This document shows positions 51,095 to 60,932 of a DNA stretch of 64,000 nucleotides, in pieces. The position numbers and the translations under genes are program-made. How positions within the stretch are numbered: position 1 is the stretch's first letter; the number at the start of each line of letters is the position of its first letter. Below the pieces are notes generated by a model. It saw only the letters and a program-made list of their open reading frames with translations, had not been told where the DNA came from and did no database searches. Source of the DNA: Haemophilus haemolyticus (lineage in GTDB: Bacteria > Pseudomonadota > Gammaproteobacteria > Enterobacterales > Pasteurellaceae); contig NZ_QQKA01000001.1 of NCBI RefSeq assembly GCF_003493605.1, forward strand, positions 124,001 through 188,000, written 5' to 3'.

Positions 51095-52942
51095 TTACTT
51101 CACTCTTCCACAATTCAAACAATACAAATATTGACCTTTAGGATCATTAAATTTGGTTAATACATTCAATTCTTTTTGTAATTTTTGAATTGGAGCTGGC
51201 AGACCAAGCCATTTAACTAACTGCTCTTGCGTACCTTTTTTAGTATCACGTAATAAGGTGCTAATTAAACTAACATTATCATCAGTGAACCATTCCACGC
51301 TAAAATCTTGTACTGCAGTATCTTGACGTTGATTCACTAATTGCTCTGCTTTATTGACCGCTTCATTAAAAGAACCAATCTCATCCACCAAGCCATTTTG
51401 GAATGCATCACTGCCTAACCAAACCTGACCTTGAGCAAGTTTATCTACTTGTGTTTTAGAAAGCTGGCGACCTTTGCTAACAATTTCTAAAAATCTATCA
51501 TAACCATGCTCAATTTCTGTTTGATAAATATCTTGCACTGGTTTTGCTAACGGAGAAAACGCGGATGTATTAGCTAATTCAGTGGTTGAAACACCATCTG
51601 CACTCACCCCGATTTTCTTAATGCTATTTTCAAAAGTCGGGAACATCGCGAAAATACCGATAGAGCCCGTAATGGTGTTTGCATCGGCAATAATATAATC
51701 CGCAGTGGATGAGATCCAATAACCGCCAGATGCGGCCATTGCTCCCATAGATACGATGACAGGCTTATCGATTTTCTGTAAGTTTTCTGTTTCTTGACGA
51801 ATAATTTCAGAAGCAAAAGCACTACCGCCTGGTGAGTTGACGCGTAAAACAACGGCTTTTACGGAGTTGTCATCATGAGCTTTTCGAAGAATTCGTGCAA
51901 TGGTGTCGCCACCTGCATTTTCATCATCACTTTCACCATCGATAATCGTTCCCTCAACATTCACAACTGCAATTTTATTTGGTACATTGTAATGTTCTAA
52001 ACGATCGGGTAGTTGACTCAAATAATCATCAAGTTCAATGAGATTCGCTTTCCCGTCACTCCCTTTACCAAAAAGTGCGGTGAGTTTTTTATCTAAATCC
52101 AAACGAGTTACAACATCGGTTACTAATCCACGTTGTTGTGCGTATGCCGTACTATTGCCTTTTAATGCTTTAAGATCCGATAAATATTGTTTCGCATTCG
52201 GCAAAACATTATCTTTCTTAATCTTACGATTTTCGCTGACGGATAAAACATAATTGTTCCACATTTCACCTAACCAACGCTGCATATTTGCTTTTGCCTC
52301 AGCCGACATATCGTTGCGTAAAAATGGTTCAACTGCTGATTTATACGTTCCCACGCGGAAAATATGAGGTGTAACGGCTAATTTGTCGAGCATTTCTTTG
52401 AAATACAAATTCTCTTGTGATAAACCGTGAATATCCACACTCCCAATTGAATTTAGATAAATTTCATCTGCAAAGCTTGCTAAATAATATTGTCCTTGGG
52501 AATAATTATCCGCATAAGCAATCACCGGTTTTCCTGCATTTTTAAACTGGCTGATAGCGCCACCAATAAAATCTAATGCGGGTAAATCTGCCCCTTCAAA
52601 ATAATTGAGATCGAGCACTAATCCTTTAATTTTAGGATCATCTTCCGCTTGTTGAATGGCAAATACCACATCAAACGTCGAAATTTTTCGAGGGACGTGC
52701 TCGCCATTCAATTCGCTTAACGCATCTTGCCAACGAAGTGTTTCATCTCGGTTGTCCGCTAGATAGCCATCTAAATTCAGTAATAACGCGCCTTCCCCTG
52801 TTAATGTTGTAGATTTTTTTCCACCGCTTGAAAAGCTAATAATCGCCACTAGCAATAGTACAAAGCCTAAAAACACAACATTCATCACAAGATCACGAAT
52901 AAAACATAGCGCTTTCCAACATAATTTTAATACTCGAAACAT
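51095..52942 (-). CDS. sppA: Signal peptide peptidase SppA (protease IV)
   Basis: SppA (615 aa) digests cleaved signal peptides in the membrane. One N-terminal anchor (about 20-40) precedes two tandem half-domains. The catalytic lysine is in GTYKSAVEPF and the serine in MAASGGYWIS, as in the long E. coli form. It is divergent from the nitroreductase gene, the same pairing as E. coli sppA-ydjA. Confidence 0.96.
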   Translation of the reverse strand: MFRVLKLCWKALCFIRDLVMNVVFLGFVLLLVAIISFSSGGKKSTTLTGEGALLLNLDGYLADNRDETLRWQDALSELNGEHVPRKISTFDVVFAIQQAEDDPKIKGLVLDLNYFEGADLPALDFIGGAISQFKNAGKPVIAYADNYSQGQYYLASFADEIYLNSIGSVDIHGLSQENLYFKEMLDKLAVTPHIFRVGTYKSAVEPFLRNDMSAEAKANMQRWLGEMWNNYVLSVSENRKIKKDNVLPNAKQYLSDLKALKGNSTAYAQQRGLVTDVVTRLDLDKKLTALFGKGSDGKANLIELDDYLSQLPDRLEHYNVPNKIAVVNVEGTIIDGESDDENAGGDTIARILRKAHDDNSVKAVVLRVNSPGGSAFASEIIRQETENLQKIDKPVIVSMGAMAASGGYWISSTADYIIADANTITGSIGIFAMFPTFENSIKKIGVSADGVSTTELANTSAFSPLAKPVQDIYQTEIEHGYDRFLEIVSKGRQLSKTQVDKLAQGQVWLGSDAFQNGLVDEIGSFNEAVNKAEQLVNQRQDTAVQDFSVEWFTDDNVSLISTLLRDTKKGTQEQLVKWLGLPAPIQKLQKELNVLTKFNDPKGQYLYCLNCGRVK

Positions 52943-53039
52943 ACAAATTACCTTTAAAAAATTTGCGCTAGAGTATCACAAAGCCTTGTCAAAAACTATG
53001 CTATAATCCACCGCACTTTTATTCATCGGGAATAATAAA

Positions 53040-53594
53040 ATGGACGCGTTAACTCTTTTAACAACAAGAAAATCAAACAAAAAATTGACCGCACCTGCGC
53101 CTAATACAGAACAATTTAAACTTATTCTCCAAGCAGCAATGCACGCACCAGATCATGGAAAATTACATCCTTATCATTTTGTTGTAATGGAAAATGATGG
53201 ATTAAATAAATTGGAAACGCTACTTAAAGCAGCCGTTGTGGAATTTGATTTGGGTGAAGAAAAATTAAAGAAAGCTGAAAATTTAGCACATCGAGCACCT
53301 ATGGTCATTGCTGTCGTAGCAAAGATCGACCCAACTATCGCTAAAGTACCTGGATGGGAACAAATGTTGAGTGCAGGCTGTGCAACTTATGGATTACAAC
53401 TGGCTGCACAAGCGCAAGGATTTGATAATGTTTGGATTTCAGGGAAATGGGTTAATGGCACTGCATTACGAGAAGCTTTCGGATGCTGTGAACAAGATCG
53501 TGTGATTGCGTTAGTCATGATTGGCACAGGCATGGAAAAAGCCGAACGTGAATGCCGTGTTATCGATACAAAAGATTTTGTAACCTATCTATAA
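53040..53594 (+). CDS. ydjA: Nitroreductase-family protein YdjA
   Basis: A 184-residue FMN-binding minimal nitroreductase. It starts with LLTTRKSNKKLTAPAPN, which binds FMN, and contains AAMHAPDHGKLHPYHFVV, typical of YdjA. A physiological substrate is not known. It is divergent from sppA and followed by a hairpin. Confidence 0.92.
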   Translation: MDALTLLTTRKSNKKLTAPAPNTEQFKLILQAAMHAPDHGKLHPYHFVVMENDGLNKLETLLKAAVVEFDLGEEKLKKAENLAHRAPMVIAVVAKIDPTIAKVPGWEQMLSAGCATYGLQLAAQAQGFDNVWISGKWVNGTALREAFGCCEQDRVIALVMIGTGMEKAERECRVIDTKDFVTYL

Positions 53595-53602
53595 AATATT
53601 TC

Positions 53603-53632
53603 TTGCTTTCCTCAAGACTTAGAGGAAAGCAA
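53603..53632. terminator. Terminator between ydjA and the TorD-like gene
   Basis: TTGCTTTCCTC and GAGGAAAGCAA form an 11-base-pair stem with an eight-base loop between converging genes. Confidence 0.8.
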
Positions 53633-53641
53633 AATATTGCA

Positions 53642-54196
53642 CTACTCTTCTTCCAATTCATCCGCCATCGCCGCCAATATTTCTCGTGTAAGAAGGGCTA
53701 ATACACGATAAAAAGGCAAAGTTGCTTGAGTTTCTACTTGAGTTAAAAACTTCGCTGCACAAGGCAATAAAAAGGTTTCAAAGAATTCTTGTTGAGCCAC
53801 TAAAGAATCCGAATTATCTTCAAGCCAAGAGGCTGTGAGCAATAATAAAGCAAAATGATCCGCACTTTCCACCTCTGGCATATTGCGTACAAGGCGAAAA
53901 TTCATAAATTCTTCAACATCAATGTCATAAGCTGAAATAGCAGTCATAACTTTACCATTGGTACCAAATAATTTTTGATACTCTTGGTTCAATAAATCGA
54001 GATCAATTTTAACTTGTAAGCTATTCAGCGCTAATTCACTTTCTTTATCAGTATCTAACGCCCAAACTTGACTCAAACCTTTTTGCTGTAACCAAACAAA
54101 CGCGCCTGCAAGTACTTCATCAATAGGAGAACGATAAAAAAGATTACCGAATAATCGACTAATTAATGAAAAATTATTAATTTGTTTTTCAGACAT
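53642..54196 (-). CDS. TorD/DmsD-family (YcdY-like) chaperone
   Basis: A 184-residue all-helical protein of the TorD family of redox-enzyme maturation chaperones. The family fingerprint is visible in FETFLLPCAAKFLTQVE followed by LPFYRVLALLTREIL. Such proteins bind signal peptides or apo-molybdoenzymes; YcdY, the closest type I recall, is linked to a zinc enzyme. It overlaps the quinone reductase gene by one base. fdhF, a molybdoenzyme, is only 8 kb away, but a link between the two is not shown. Confidence 0.8.
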   Translation of the reverse strand: MSEKQINNFSLISRLFGNLFYRSPIDEVLAGAFVWLQQKGLSQVWALDTDKESELALNSLQVKIDLDLLNQEYQKLFGTNGKVMTAISAYDIDVEEFMNFRLVRNMPEVESADHFALLLLTASWLEDNSDSLVAQQEFFETFLLPCAAKFLTQVETQATLPFYRVLALLTREILAAMADELEEE

Positions 54197-54804
54197 TACG
54201 CTTTTTCCTTTAAAAGTGCGGTCAATTTTTCTTTTGTTTTTTGAGCGGCAAGTTCAATCATTGCTTTGCGCGCCTCATCATCAATTAAATGAATATCACC
54301 GAATAATTCAAACTCAACATTTTCAATGCCACAGTAATTAAACAATCCATTAATTAAACAATGATTGAGGGACTTATCCACACCAAATTCTTTATATTTA
54401 TCAACATTACTGCCAATCGTAATAAATTGCTGCATTTGCTTATTTTTGAGCAATCCCACTGATTCGCCGTTTTCCGTTTTATAGGCAAAGCCATGGCTTA
54501 ATACGCGATCTAAATAGCCTTTCAAAATTGCTGGAAATCCCATCCACCAAAGAGGATAAACCAACGTAATAAAATCCGCTTGAAGAATAAAATCATGCTC
54601 TTGCTGAATATCTGCTGGAATAATACCTTTGTTAGCATTCTGCAATTCTTCATGAGATAAAATTGGATTGAAATTCATTTCATAAAGATCACGAAAAAAT
54701 ACATTTACACCATTTTCTTGACTAACTTGCTCAATGCGATTGGCAATCGCTCGCCCAAAACTACGCACAGAATTAGGGTGAGCAAAAATAATTAAGTGGT
54801 TCAT
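54196..54804 (-). CDS. NAD(P)H:quinone oxidoreductase, NQO1/KefF family
   Basis: A 202-residue flavodoxin-fold protein. LIIFAHPNSVRSFGRAI binds the FMN/FAD phosphate and LVYPLWWMGFPAILKGYLDR is the family's central signature. Members are two-electron quinone reductases or ancillary subunits of Kef potassium channels; no kef gene is near, so a soluble quinone reductase is the better guess. It is cotranscribed with the TorD-like gene, with an overlapping start. Confidence 0.85.
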   Translation of the reverse strand: MNHLIIFAHPNSVRSFGRAIANRIEQVSQENGVNVFFRDLYEMNFNPILSHEELQNANKGIIPADIQQEHDFILQADFITLVYPLWWMGFPAILKGYLDRVLSHGFAYKTENGESVGLLKNKQMQQFITIGSNVDKYKEFGVDKSLNHCLINGLFNYCGIENVEFELFGDIHLIDDEARKAMIELAAQKTKEKLTALLKEKA

Positions 54805-54889
54805 TTTTCTTACCTATTTGTAGGGAAATAAAACGTGGCAGAAGTCTATCAAAATAGACCGCACTTTGCATATAAAATCACATAAAAAA

Positions 54890-54906
54890 AGCGGGCATAG
54901 CCCGCT
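54890..54906 (-). terminator. Terminator of sstT
   Basis: AGCGGGC and GCCCGCT around three bases, with seven T after it on the minus strand. Confidence 0.85.
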
Positions 54907-54924
54907 CTCTTATTTGCATCATAA

Positions 54925-56169
54925 TTATGCTGCGTTTTTACGTTCTTCTTCCATACATACTGCCGCAGTAAATAATACGTCAGTTGATGAGTTTAATGCC
55001 GTTTCAGTTGAGTCTTGTAAAATACCGATTATGAAACCAACACCGATCATTTGTGCTGCTACATCATCTGAAATACCAAATAAGCTACATGCTAATGGGA
55101 TTAATAATAATGAACCACCTGCCACACCAGATGCACCGCAAGCACAAAGAGAAGCCACGATACTTAATAAAATCGCACTAACAAAAGAGACTTCCACACC
55201 TAATGTATGTACTGCCGCTAACGTTAAAATTGTGATCGTGATTGCAGCACCCGCCATATTGATGTTAGCGCCCAATGGAATAGAAACAGAATAAGTTTCT
55301 TCATCAAGGTTTAAGCGTTTTGCTAATTCAATATTCACAGGAATATTTGCCGCAGAACTACGTGTAAAGAATGCGGTTACACCACTTTCGCGTACACAAG
55401 TCCATACTAATGGGTACGGATTACGACGAATTTTCCAATAAACTAATGCTGGGTTAATAACAAAAGCAGTAAATAACATTGTACCGATTAATACTGTAAG
55501 TAATTGCACATACCCCCCTAATGCGACTAATCCTTTATCAGATAAGGTTTCAGCCACTAAACCGAATACACCAAATGGCGCAAAAGAAATAATGACGTGA
55601 ACAATTTTTGATACGCCTTCAGCGAAATCAGATAATACGTTCTTAGTTGCATCAGATGCATGACGTAACGCCAAACCTAAACCGATAGACCATGCTAATA
55701 CACCAATAAAGTTTGCTTTGAAAATCGCATTTAATGGATTGTCTACCACATTTAAAATAAGGGTAAATAAAACTTGCCCAACAGCTTGCGGCGCTGAACT
55801 TGCATCTTCTTTGGTTGCAAGAACCACTTCCGTTGGGAATACGAAACCAGCAATAACAGCAACAAATGCAGCTAGGAATGTGCCTAAAAGGTAAAGCACA
55901 ATGATTTCTTTCATATTGCTTTTCGTACCAATCTTACGGTTTGCAAGCGCAGCCATAACAAGGAAGAAAATCAAAATTGGCGCAACAGCACGCAATGCTT
56001 TAACAAAGATGGTACCTAAAACGCCTACTTTTTCCGCAATATTAAAACCCAAAGCACCTTCAAGTGCAGGTCCAACAAGTGCAATAATGATCCCTAGAAC
56101 TAAACCAGTTGCAATTCTTTTTACTAAATTGCCCTGGAATAACAGACGAAATAAACGAGATGTGTTCAT
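54925..56169 (-). CDS. sstT: Sodium/serine-threonine symporter SstT
   Basis: SstT (414 aa) is a member of the dicarboxylate/amino acid:cation symporter family and imports serine and threonine with Na+. It has about eight membrane helices and two hairpins; the serine-rich [19 protein letters not shown] motif and [13 protein letters not shown] are present. Its 287-base upstream interval, shared with the divergent UmuD-like gene, is AT-rich and holds promoters only. Confidence 0.95.
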   Translation of the reverse strand: MNTSRLFRLLFQGNLVKRIATGLVLGIIIALVGPALEGALGFNIAEKVGVLGTIFVKALRAVAPILIFFLVMAALANRKIGTKSNMKEIIVLYLLGTFLAAFVAVIAGFVFPTEVVLATKEDASSAPQAVGQVLFTLILNVVDNPLNAIFKANFIGVLAWSIGLGLALRHASDATKNVLSDFAEGVSKIVHVIISFAPFGVFGLVAETLSDKGLVALGGYVQLLTVLIGTMLFTAFVINPALVYWKIRRNPYPLVWTCVRESGVTAFFTRSSAANIPVNIELAKRLNLDEETYSVSIPLGANINMAGAAITITILTLAAVHTLGVEVSFVSAILLSIVASLCACGASGVAGGSLLLIPLACSLFGISDDVAAQMIGVGFIIGILQDSTETALNSSTDVLFTAAVCMEEERKNAA

Positions 56170-56362
56170 ACTTTTATCTTTCTTTTTAATAAATTTAACT
56201 TCAGATTGTTACCAATCCACCTACAAGGGAATTAAAGATAGCGTAAATTCTTATCGAAAGAAAATATTTTTTGTTATTTTTTATCCAATAAGTGAACTTT
56301 TTTCTAAATTTGTTAGATATTTTCTAAAAACATACTTATAAAAAAATTTTTTATTTAACCTA

Positions 56363-56412
56363 TTGACACCCTGTATGAAACACCAGTAGAATTTAACTGT
56401 ACAAAAAAACAA
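56363..56412 (+). promoter_or_regulatory. Promoter with embedded LexA-like sites
   Basis: A strong promoter, TTGACA (56363-56368), 18-base spacer and TAGAAT (56387-56392), controls the UmuD-like gene. Inside the spacer is CTGTATGAAACACCAG (56371-56386), which has the CTG-N10-CAG core of a LexA box. A second, imperfect site CTGT-N8-ACAA begins at 56397. LexA bound here would occlude the promoter. Confidence 0.6.
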
Positions 56413-56456
56413 GGTAAAAGGTTATTTATCCATATTATTTAACAGGAGATAAGAGA

Positions 56457-56897
56457 ATGAACAACCAAACTTTGACTGCGCAATATGAAATGGATTTTTC
56501 TTATAATCCACTCCCTTTTTTCAGTGATATGGATGACAGCCTTAAATTCAATAAAAAACTAGACTTAAATCTTTATTGCATTAAACGTCCAAAGCAAACC
56601 TGTTTTATTCATGTAACCAATCCAAATATGTTAGCTTGGGGAATTGAAACTGGAGATATGCTAGTCGTTGAAAAAAATGACGAGCTTTATTCAGGTGATC
56701 TTGTTGTGCTAGAAGAAAATAATGAATTTCATGTCTATGAATTTATGGCGCATAGCGGCAATTACCTTTTCATGGCATTGGATTCCACTACACCAAATAT
56801 AAATACCAAAGATTGGTCAAATTTACCTATTGTCGGCACCGTAACCAATACGATTCATCAAATGAAACGTCGCGATAAAATGAAATGGGCAGCGTAG
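56457..56897 (+). CDS. UmuD/LexA-fold (S24-like) protein lacking the catalytic dyad
   Basis: A 146-residue protein. The segment ITNPNMLAWGIETGDMLVVE-like (about 55-80) and the following strands copy the S24/UmuD fold, where a serine-methionine pair normally precedes GI..GD.L. Here the serine position is asparagine (PNM), and where UmuD and LexA have the catalytic lysine (TVK) the sequence reads HVYEF. So the Ser-Lys dyad seems lost and self-cleavage is unlikely. AGGAGATAAGAGA precedes the ATG. No umuC is adjacent. With the LexA-like promoter it may be a damage-induced protein of non-proteolytic role; the residue pairing rests on by-eye alignment. Confidence 0.75.
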   Translation: MNNQTLTAQYEMDFSYNPLPFFSDMDDSLKFNKKLDLNLYCIKRPKQTCFIHVTNPNMLAWGIETGDMLVVEKNDELYSGDLVVLEENNEFHVYEFMAHSGNYLFMALDSTTPNINTKDWSNLPIVGTVTNTIHQMKRRDKMKWAA

Positions 56898-56913
56898 TTA
56901 GAGGCAAATAAAA

Positions 56914-56939
56914 AAGTGCGGTGAAAATCAACCGCACTT
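56914..56939. terminator. Uptake-sequence inverted pair between S24-like gene and aroG
   Basis: AAGTGCGGT and ACCGCACTT face each other across eight bases between converging genes. Confidence 0.82.
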
Positions 56940-56959
56940 GTATCTAGATTATATTTCAA

Positions 56960-58048
56960 TTAATTACTCGTCACTTTACGTCTAGCAATCACTGCATCAG
57001 AAAGTTGTTGCAATAATCTTTCAGAATCTTCCCATCCAATGCACGCATCCGTGATACTTTGTCCATAAGTCTGTGCTTTGCCATCAACTAAATCTTGACG
57101 GCCTTCCACCAAATGACTTTCTACCATTACACCAAAGATTTGTTTAGAACCAGATGCGATTTGATGACACACATCTTGGCAAACATCCATTTGTTTCTTA
57201 TATTGTTTACAGCTATTTGCATGGCTAAAATCAATCATGACATGAGGGATTCGGCCAGATTTCTCAATATCTGCACACACTTTTGCCACATCTTCAGCAT
57301 TGAAGTTTGGTCCTTTATCTCCGCCACGTAGAATAATATGACAATCTTCATTTCCCTTAGTTGAAACAATCGCTGAATGACCAAATTTGGTTACAGATAA
57401 GAAATAATGAGGGGATTCTGCAGCGCCAATTGCATCTAAAGCAACTTTCACACCACCATTAGTGGCATTTTTAAATCCAACAGCACAAGATAAACCAGAA
57501 GCTAACTCACGGTGAACTTGTGATTCAGTCGTACGTGCACCAATTGCGCCCCAGCTCATAAAATCTGCCACATACTGTGGCGTGATCATATCTAAAAATT
57601 CACCGGCAGATGGCACACCTAAATCATTAATATCAGAAAGTAATTTCCGTGCAATGCGTAAACCATCATTTAAACGATAAGTATCATTTAAATACGGATC
57701 GTTAATTAAACCTTTCCAGCCCACAGTTGTACGTGGTTTCTCAAAATACACACGCATAATAATTTCAAGGCTATCTTTATATTTTTCACGTAATGGTTTT
57801 AAACGGTTTGCATACTCAATTGCCGCTTTCGGATCATGAATAGAGCAAGGACCGATAATCACTAATAAACGATCATCTTTACCATGAATAATATTATGTG
57901 CCTCATGACGAGTTTGCTTCACTAATGCCGCAGCATGTTCACTAGCAGGGTATTTTTCTAATAAGGCAATGGGTGGTAACACCTGATCGACTTTTTCAAT
58001 TCGCGTATCGTCGTTTGCCACGACAATTTCAATTTTCTCTTTAGCCAT
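56960..58048 (-). CDS. aroG: DAHP synthase (class I, AroG/AroF/AroH type)
   Basis: This 362-residue enzyme joins phosphoenolpyruvate and erythrose-4-phosphate, the first step to aromatic amino acids. Signatures: LLVIIGPCSIHDPKAAIEYA (near 65), RTTVGWKGLINDP and SHANSCKQYKKQ. The feedback type (Phe, Tyr or Trp) is not sure from sequence. A near-perfect TrpR operator overlaps its promoter, which in E. coli is a feature of the Trp-sensitive aroH and not of aroG, so the symbol reflects family only. Confidence 0.93.
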   Translation of the reverse strand: MAKEKIEIVVANDDTRIEKVDQVLPPIALLEKYPASEHAAALVKQTRHEAHNIIHGKDDRLLVIIGPCSIHDPKAAIEYANRLKPLREKYKDSLEIIMRVYFEKPRTTVGWKGLINDPYLNDTYRLNDGLRIARKLLSDINDLGVPSAGEFLDMITPQYVADFMSWGAIGARTTESQVHRELASGLSCAVGFKNATNGGVKVALDAIGAAESPHYFLSVTKFGHSAIVSTKGNEDCHIILRGGDKGPNFNAEDVAKVCADIEKSGRIPHVMIDFSHANSCKQYKKQMDVCQDVCHQIASGSKQIFGVMVESHLVEGRQDLVDGKAQTYGQSITDACIGWEDSERLLQQLSDAVIARRKVTSN

Positions 58049-58093
58049 ATATCACTCTCAAACTTTCAAATGTTGTGTTTTAATTATGTAGGT

Positions 58094-58122
58094 AATCTAC
58101 ACTTATTTTTTGTACTAGTAAA
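58094..58122 (-). promoter_or_regulatory. Promoter of the DAHP synthase gene
   Basis: On the minus strand TTTACT (58117-58122), a 17-base spacer and TAGATT (58094-58099). The -35 box lies in the TrpR operator. An inverted repeat GTAG/CTAC at 58088-58100 covers the -10 region. Confidence 0.6.
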
Positions 58123-58129
58123 CTAGTTC
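58112..58129. promoter_or_regulatory. TrpR operator
   Basis: On the minus strand GAACTAGTTTACTAGTAC, which differs from the E. coli trp operator core GAACTAGTTAACTAGTAC at one base. It overlaps the -35 box of the DAHP synthase promoter. Trp-bound TrpR should repress this gene. Confidence 0.88.
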
Positions 58130-58235
58130 GTCGTGTTTTTTTTAGAACAAAACCTACAGATTCTCTATTAAACTATCTTTGGTGCATGCTTGCAAGCCGA
58201 ATAAAGTGAAATATTGAGTGAATAAAAGACAAAAA

Positions 58236-58259
58236 AATACCGCACTTTCATGCGGTATT
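58236..58259 (-). terminator. Terminator of the lolE operon
   Basis: AATACCGCA and TGCGGTATT form a nine-base-pair stem around six bases; one arm is part of an uptake core. Seven T follow on the minus strand. Confidence 0.85.
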
Positions 58260-58266
58260 CACAAAA

Positions 58267-59520
58267 TTAATGGCTACTTAATACTTGTGCTGGTTGTAAT
58301 TTAGCTGCCCTACTTGCTGGATAAAGACTAGCAATTAAACTCAATGCAAGCGCTGCGACTAACACCATCAAAACATCCAACCAATGTAACTCACTTGGCA
58401 AAAAATCGACAAAATACACATCGCCCGATAATAATTTCTTACCGATAACCCACTCAATGCCTTGAATAAAAGTTGTCAAATTTAATGCAAGTATAATGCC
58501 TAATACAATACCAATTAAGCAACCTTTCATTCCTGCCTGTAAGCCATACCAAATAAAAATACGTTTAATGAACGCATTATTCGCTCCAAGCGTGCGCATA
58601 ATGGCTATATCGCCTTGCTTATCTTTTACCGCCATAATCAGCGTAGAAACAATATTAAAACATGCCACCCCAATCACGAGCACCATCGCGATATACATCA
58701 CTGTTCGAATAAGTTGAATATCGCGATACATATAACCAAATTTACCAATCCAGTTTTGAATATAAAGCATCTGCGGATAATCATTAAGCATAGATAAATC
58801 CAGATTTTTCACAGAAAAAGGATCATCTAATTTCAATTCAACACCTGTTATTTGATCTGATTTATAAGCCAAAAATTCTTGCGCTTGAGCAAGCGGTAAT
58901 AAGGCATAACTATAATCCAGTTGCCCATCTAAACGTAAAATTGCAGTGACTTGCACGCGTTCACGAGTGGGTTGAGCAAATTGTTCATCGCCGTTTTGCT
59001 GAGAAATAAGCAAGGTAATCCAATCCCCTACTTTTACATCAAGTTCTTTAGCAATACCTGATCCCAAGACCAATCCGCCTTCTTTCTCAAATTTGTTCCA
59101 ACCTTGCTCTTGTACAAAATTGCCAATTGAACTTACGTTATCTTCAGCTTGTTTTTCAACACCTTTGATCTGAACCACTTTCAGTTTTGAGCCATTTTCT
59201 ACCAATGCAGTAAAACTAACAAAAGGAGAAATACCTTTAATTTGGGCATTTTGTTGTAAGCGTTTTTCTAAATTTTGCCAATGATGAATTGTGGGATCTT
59301 TCGCTTGAGGAGCAGAAAAAATCTCAATATGTGGCACGACAGCCAAAATCCGTTGGTTAAGCTCACGCTCAAAACCGTTCATCGCACTTAAACCAACAAT
59401 TAAAACTGCAACCCCCAGCGCAATACCAATAGCTGAAAATTTTGCAATTAACGCAACCAAAGGATTTTTCTGCTTACCACGTTGATAACGCCAACTAATA
59501 AAAAACGGCGTATTCATCAT
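58267..59520 (-). CDS. lolE: Lipoprotein-releasing system permease LolE (LolC/E family)
   Basis: This 417-residue permease is part of LolCDE, which extracts outer-membrane lipoproteins from the inner membrane and hands them to LolA. One membrane helix near the N-terminus, a large periplasmic domain (about 50-260) and three C-terminal helices with [16 protein letters not shown] fit the family. LolC and LolE are similar; E is favoured by N-terminal [11 protein letters not shown] and by being the partner downstream of lolD. The start could be either of two consecutive ATG codons overlapping the lolD stop. Confidence 0.9.
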   Translation of the reverse strand: MMNTPFFISWRYQRGKQKNPLVALIAKFSAIGIALGVAVLIVGLSAMNGFERELNQRILAVVPHIEIFSAPQAKDPTIHHWQNLEKRLQQNAQIKGISPFVSFTALVENGSKLKVVQIKGVEKQAEDNVSSIGNFVQEQGWNKFEKEGGLVLGSGIAKELDVKVGDWITLLISQQNGDEQFAQPTRERVQVTAILRLDGQLDYSYALLPLAQAQEFLAYKSDQITGVELKLDDPFSVKNLDLSMLNDYPQMLYIQNWIGKFGYMYRDIQLIRTVMYIAMVLVIGVACFNIVSTLIMAVKDKQGDIAIMRTLGANNAFIKRIFIWYGLQAGMKGCLIGIVLGIILALNLTTFIQGIEWVIGKKLLSGDVYFVDFLPSELHWLDVLMVLVAALALSLIASLYPASRAAKLQPAQVLSSH

Positions 59521-60200
59521 ACACCTTCCTTCAAAATACCATCTTGCATCACTAAACGGCGTGATAATTTTTCAGCAAGCCCCATATCGTGAGTGACTAA
59601 TAAAAAAGCGATATTTTGCTCTTGGTTAAGTTGTTGAATGAGTTCAAAAATGCTTTCTGTGGCCTTGTGATCGAGATTCCCTGTTGGCTCATCCGCTAAA
59701 ACTAACGATGGATTATTCACCAAAGCTCGCGCAATCGCCACACGCTGACGTTCCCCACCAGAAAGCGCAGATGGACGATGGGTAATTCTATGGCTTAATC
59801 CCACCGCGCTTAACATTTTTTCGGCACGATCTTTCGCTTCTGTTTTATTTTGATGACCAATCAACATCGGCATCATCACATTTTCAAGTGCGGTAAAGTC
59901 CGCCATTAAATGATGGAATTGATACACAAATCCTAAATAACGATTACGCAAAGCCGCTAATTCATTAGCCGATGCTTTTTGCAAAGATTGTCCATTAATA
60001 AACACTTCACCACTACTTGGCTGATCAAGTCCCCCTAAAGTGTGCAATAACGTACTTTTCCCTGAACCTGAGCTTCCCACAATCGCAACCAACTCTGCGG
60101 GTTCCATAAAAAAAGAAACGCCTTTTAACACTTGCGTTTGATTTTCACCTTCTTGATAAAATTTATTGATATTTTCGCATTTTAATAAATAGTTATTCAT
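59517..60200 (-). CDS. lolD: Lipoprotein-releasing system ATPase LolD
   Basis: LolD (227 aa) powers LolCDE. Walker A is GSSGSGKST, signature LSGGERQR, Walker [13 protein letters not shown], and the family-specific [20 protein letters not shown] is present. It overlaps lolE by four bases (ATGA). bioD lies 81 bases upstream; a uptake core with a weak stem separates them, so read-through from the bio genes is possible. Confidence 0.96.
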   Translation of the reverse strand: MNNYLLKCENINKFYQEGENQTQVLKGVSFFMEPAELVAIVGSSGSGKSTLLHTLGGLDQPSSGEVFINGQSLQKASANELAALRNRYLGFVYQFHHLMADFTALENVMMPMLIGHQNKTEAKDRAEKMLSAVGLSHRITHRPSALSGGERQRVAIARALVNNPSLVLADEPTGNLDHKATESIFELIQQLNQEQNIAFLLVTHDMGLAEKLSRRLVMQDGILKEGV

Positions 60201-60281
60201 TTTTTACTCTTTTTAACCGCACTTTAGCGGTAAATCATCTCATTAAAAACTGGCGCGAGTCTATCACACTTTTCCCTGAGC

Positions 60282-60923
60282 TTAAATTTCAATGCGCCCA
60301 AAGTATTCAAATCTCGTTTCAGGAAAATATTTTTTAAGATAACCCTTTAAATAACCTTGCGTCTCTTGACTAATGATGGGATCGTATTCTGGATAACCGT
60401 TATACATTACGCTTAGCACTGACACCCCATGAGAACGACAAGCCTCTAAACTTAATAATGTGTGGTTAATACTACCTAATTTTCCCGATGTCACTAAAAT
60501 CAAAGGGTAATTATTTGACTGGATATAATCTAACGTCGTCGCGTCGTCACAATAAGGCACCATTAATCCTCCCGCCCCCTCCAACAATACATAATCATAT
60601 TTTTCTGCCAAAAGTGCGGTGGATTTTTTAATAATTTTTTCATTAATTTCTCGCTCTTCGAGCTTTGCAGCTAAATGAGGAGAACAAGGATATTCAAAAA
60701 GATAAGGGCAGGTTTCGCCTTGTAAATCTTCTGCTGTCAAATCAATGCCTTGAATCTTTCGATGTACAAGCAAATCATCAGCAATATTTTTACAGCCTGT
60801 TTGAATCATTTTTTGTGTAATAACGGAAAAGCCTTGTTCCATCAACTTTTTAGCATAAATGCCTGTTGCAACAGTTTTACCTACATCGGTATCAATGCCC
60901 GATACAAAAATAACCTTGCCCAT
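60282..60923 (-). CDS. bioD: Dethiobiotin synthetase BioD
   Basis: BioD (213 aa) closes the ureido ring of dethiobiotin. Walker [12 protein letters not shown] has an isoleucine in place of the usual threonine (GTDTxVGKT is common); the [12 protein letters not shown] loop is canonical. It ends the cluster bioA-bioF-bioG-bioC-bioD, nine bases after bioC. A second, YnfK-type copy is at 19.6-20.3 kb. Confidence 0.94.
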   Translation of the reverse strand: MGKVIFVSGIDTDVGKTVATGIYAKKLMEQGFSVITQKMIQTGCKNIADDLLVHRKIQGIDLTAEDLQGETCPYLFEYPCSPHLAAKLEEREINEKIIKKSTALLAEKYDYVLLEGAGGLMVPYCDDATTLDYIQSNNYPLILVTSGKLGSINHTLLSLEACRSHGVSVLSVMYNGYPEYDPIISQETQGYLKGYLKKYFPETRFEYFGRIEI

Positions 60924-60932
60924 AAATACGCC

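Noticed and set aside
53642-54804. TorD-like chaperone as the dedicated FdhF maturation factor
   Set aside because: The genes are 8 kb apart with core genes between, and the chaperone is coupled to a quinone reductase; the link is only speculative.
60216-60231. Terminator between bioD and lolD
   Set aside because: ACCGC/GCGGT can pair, but the stem is five base pairs and no T-run follows on the minus strand.
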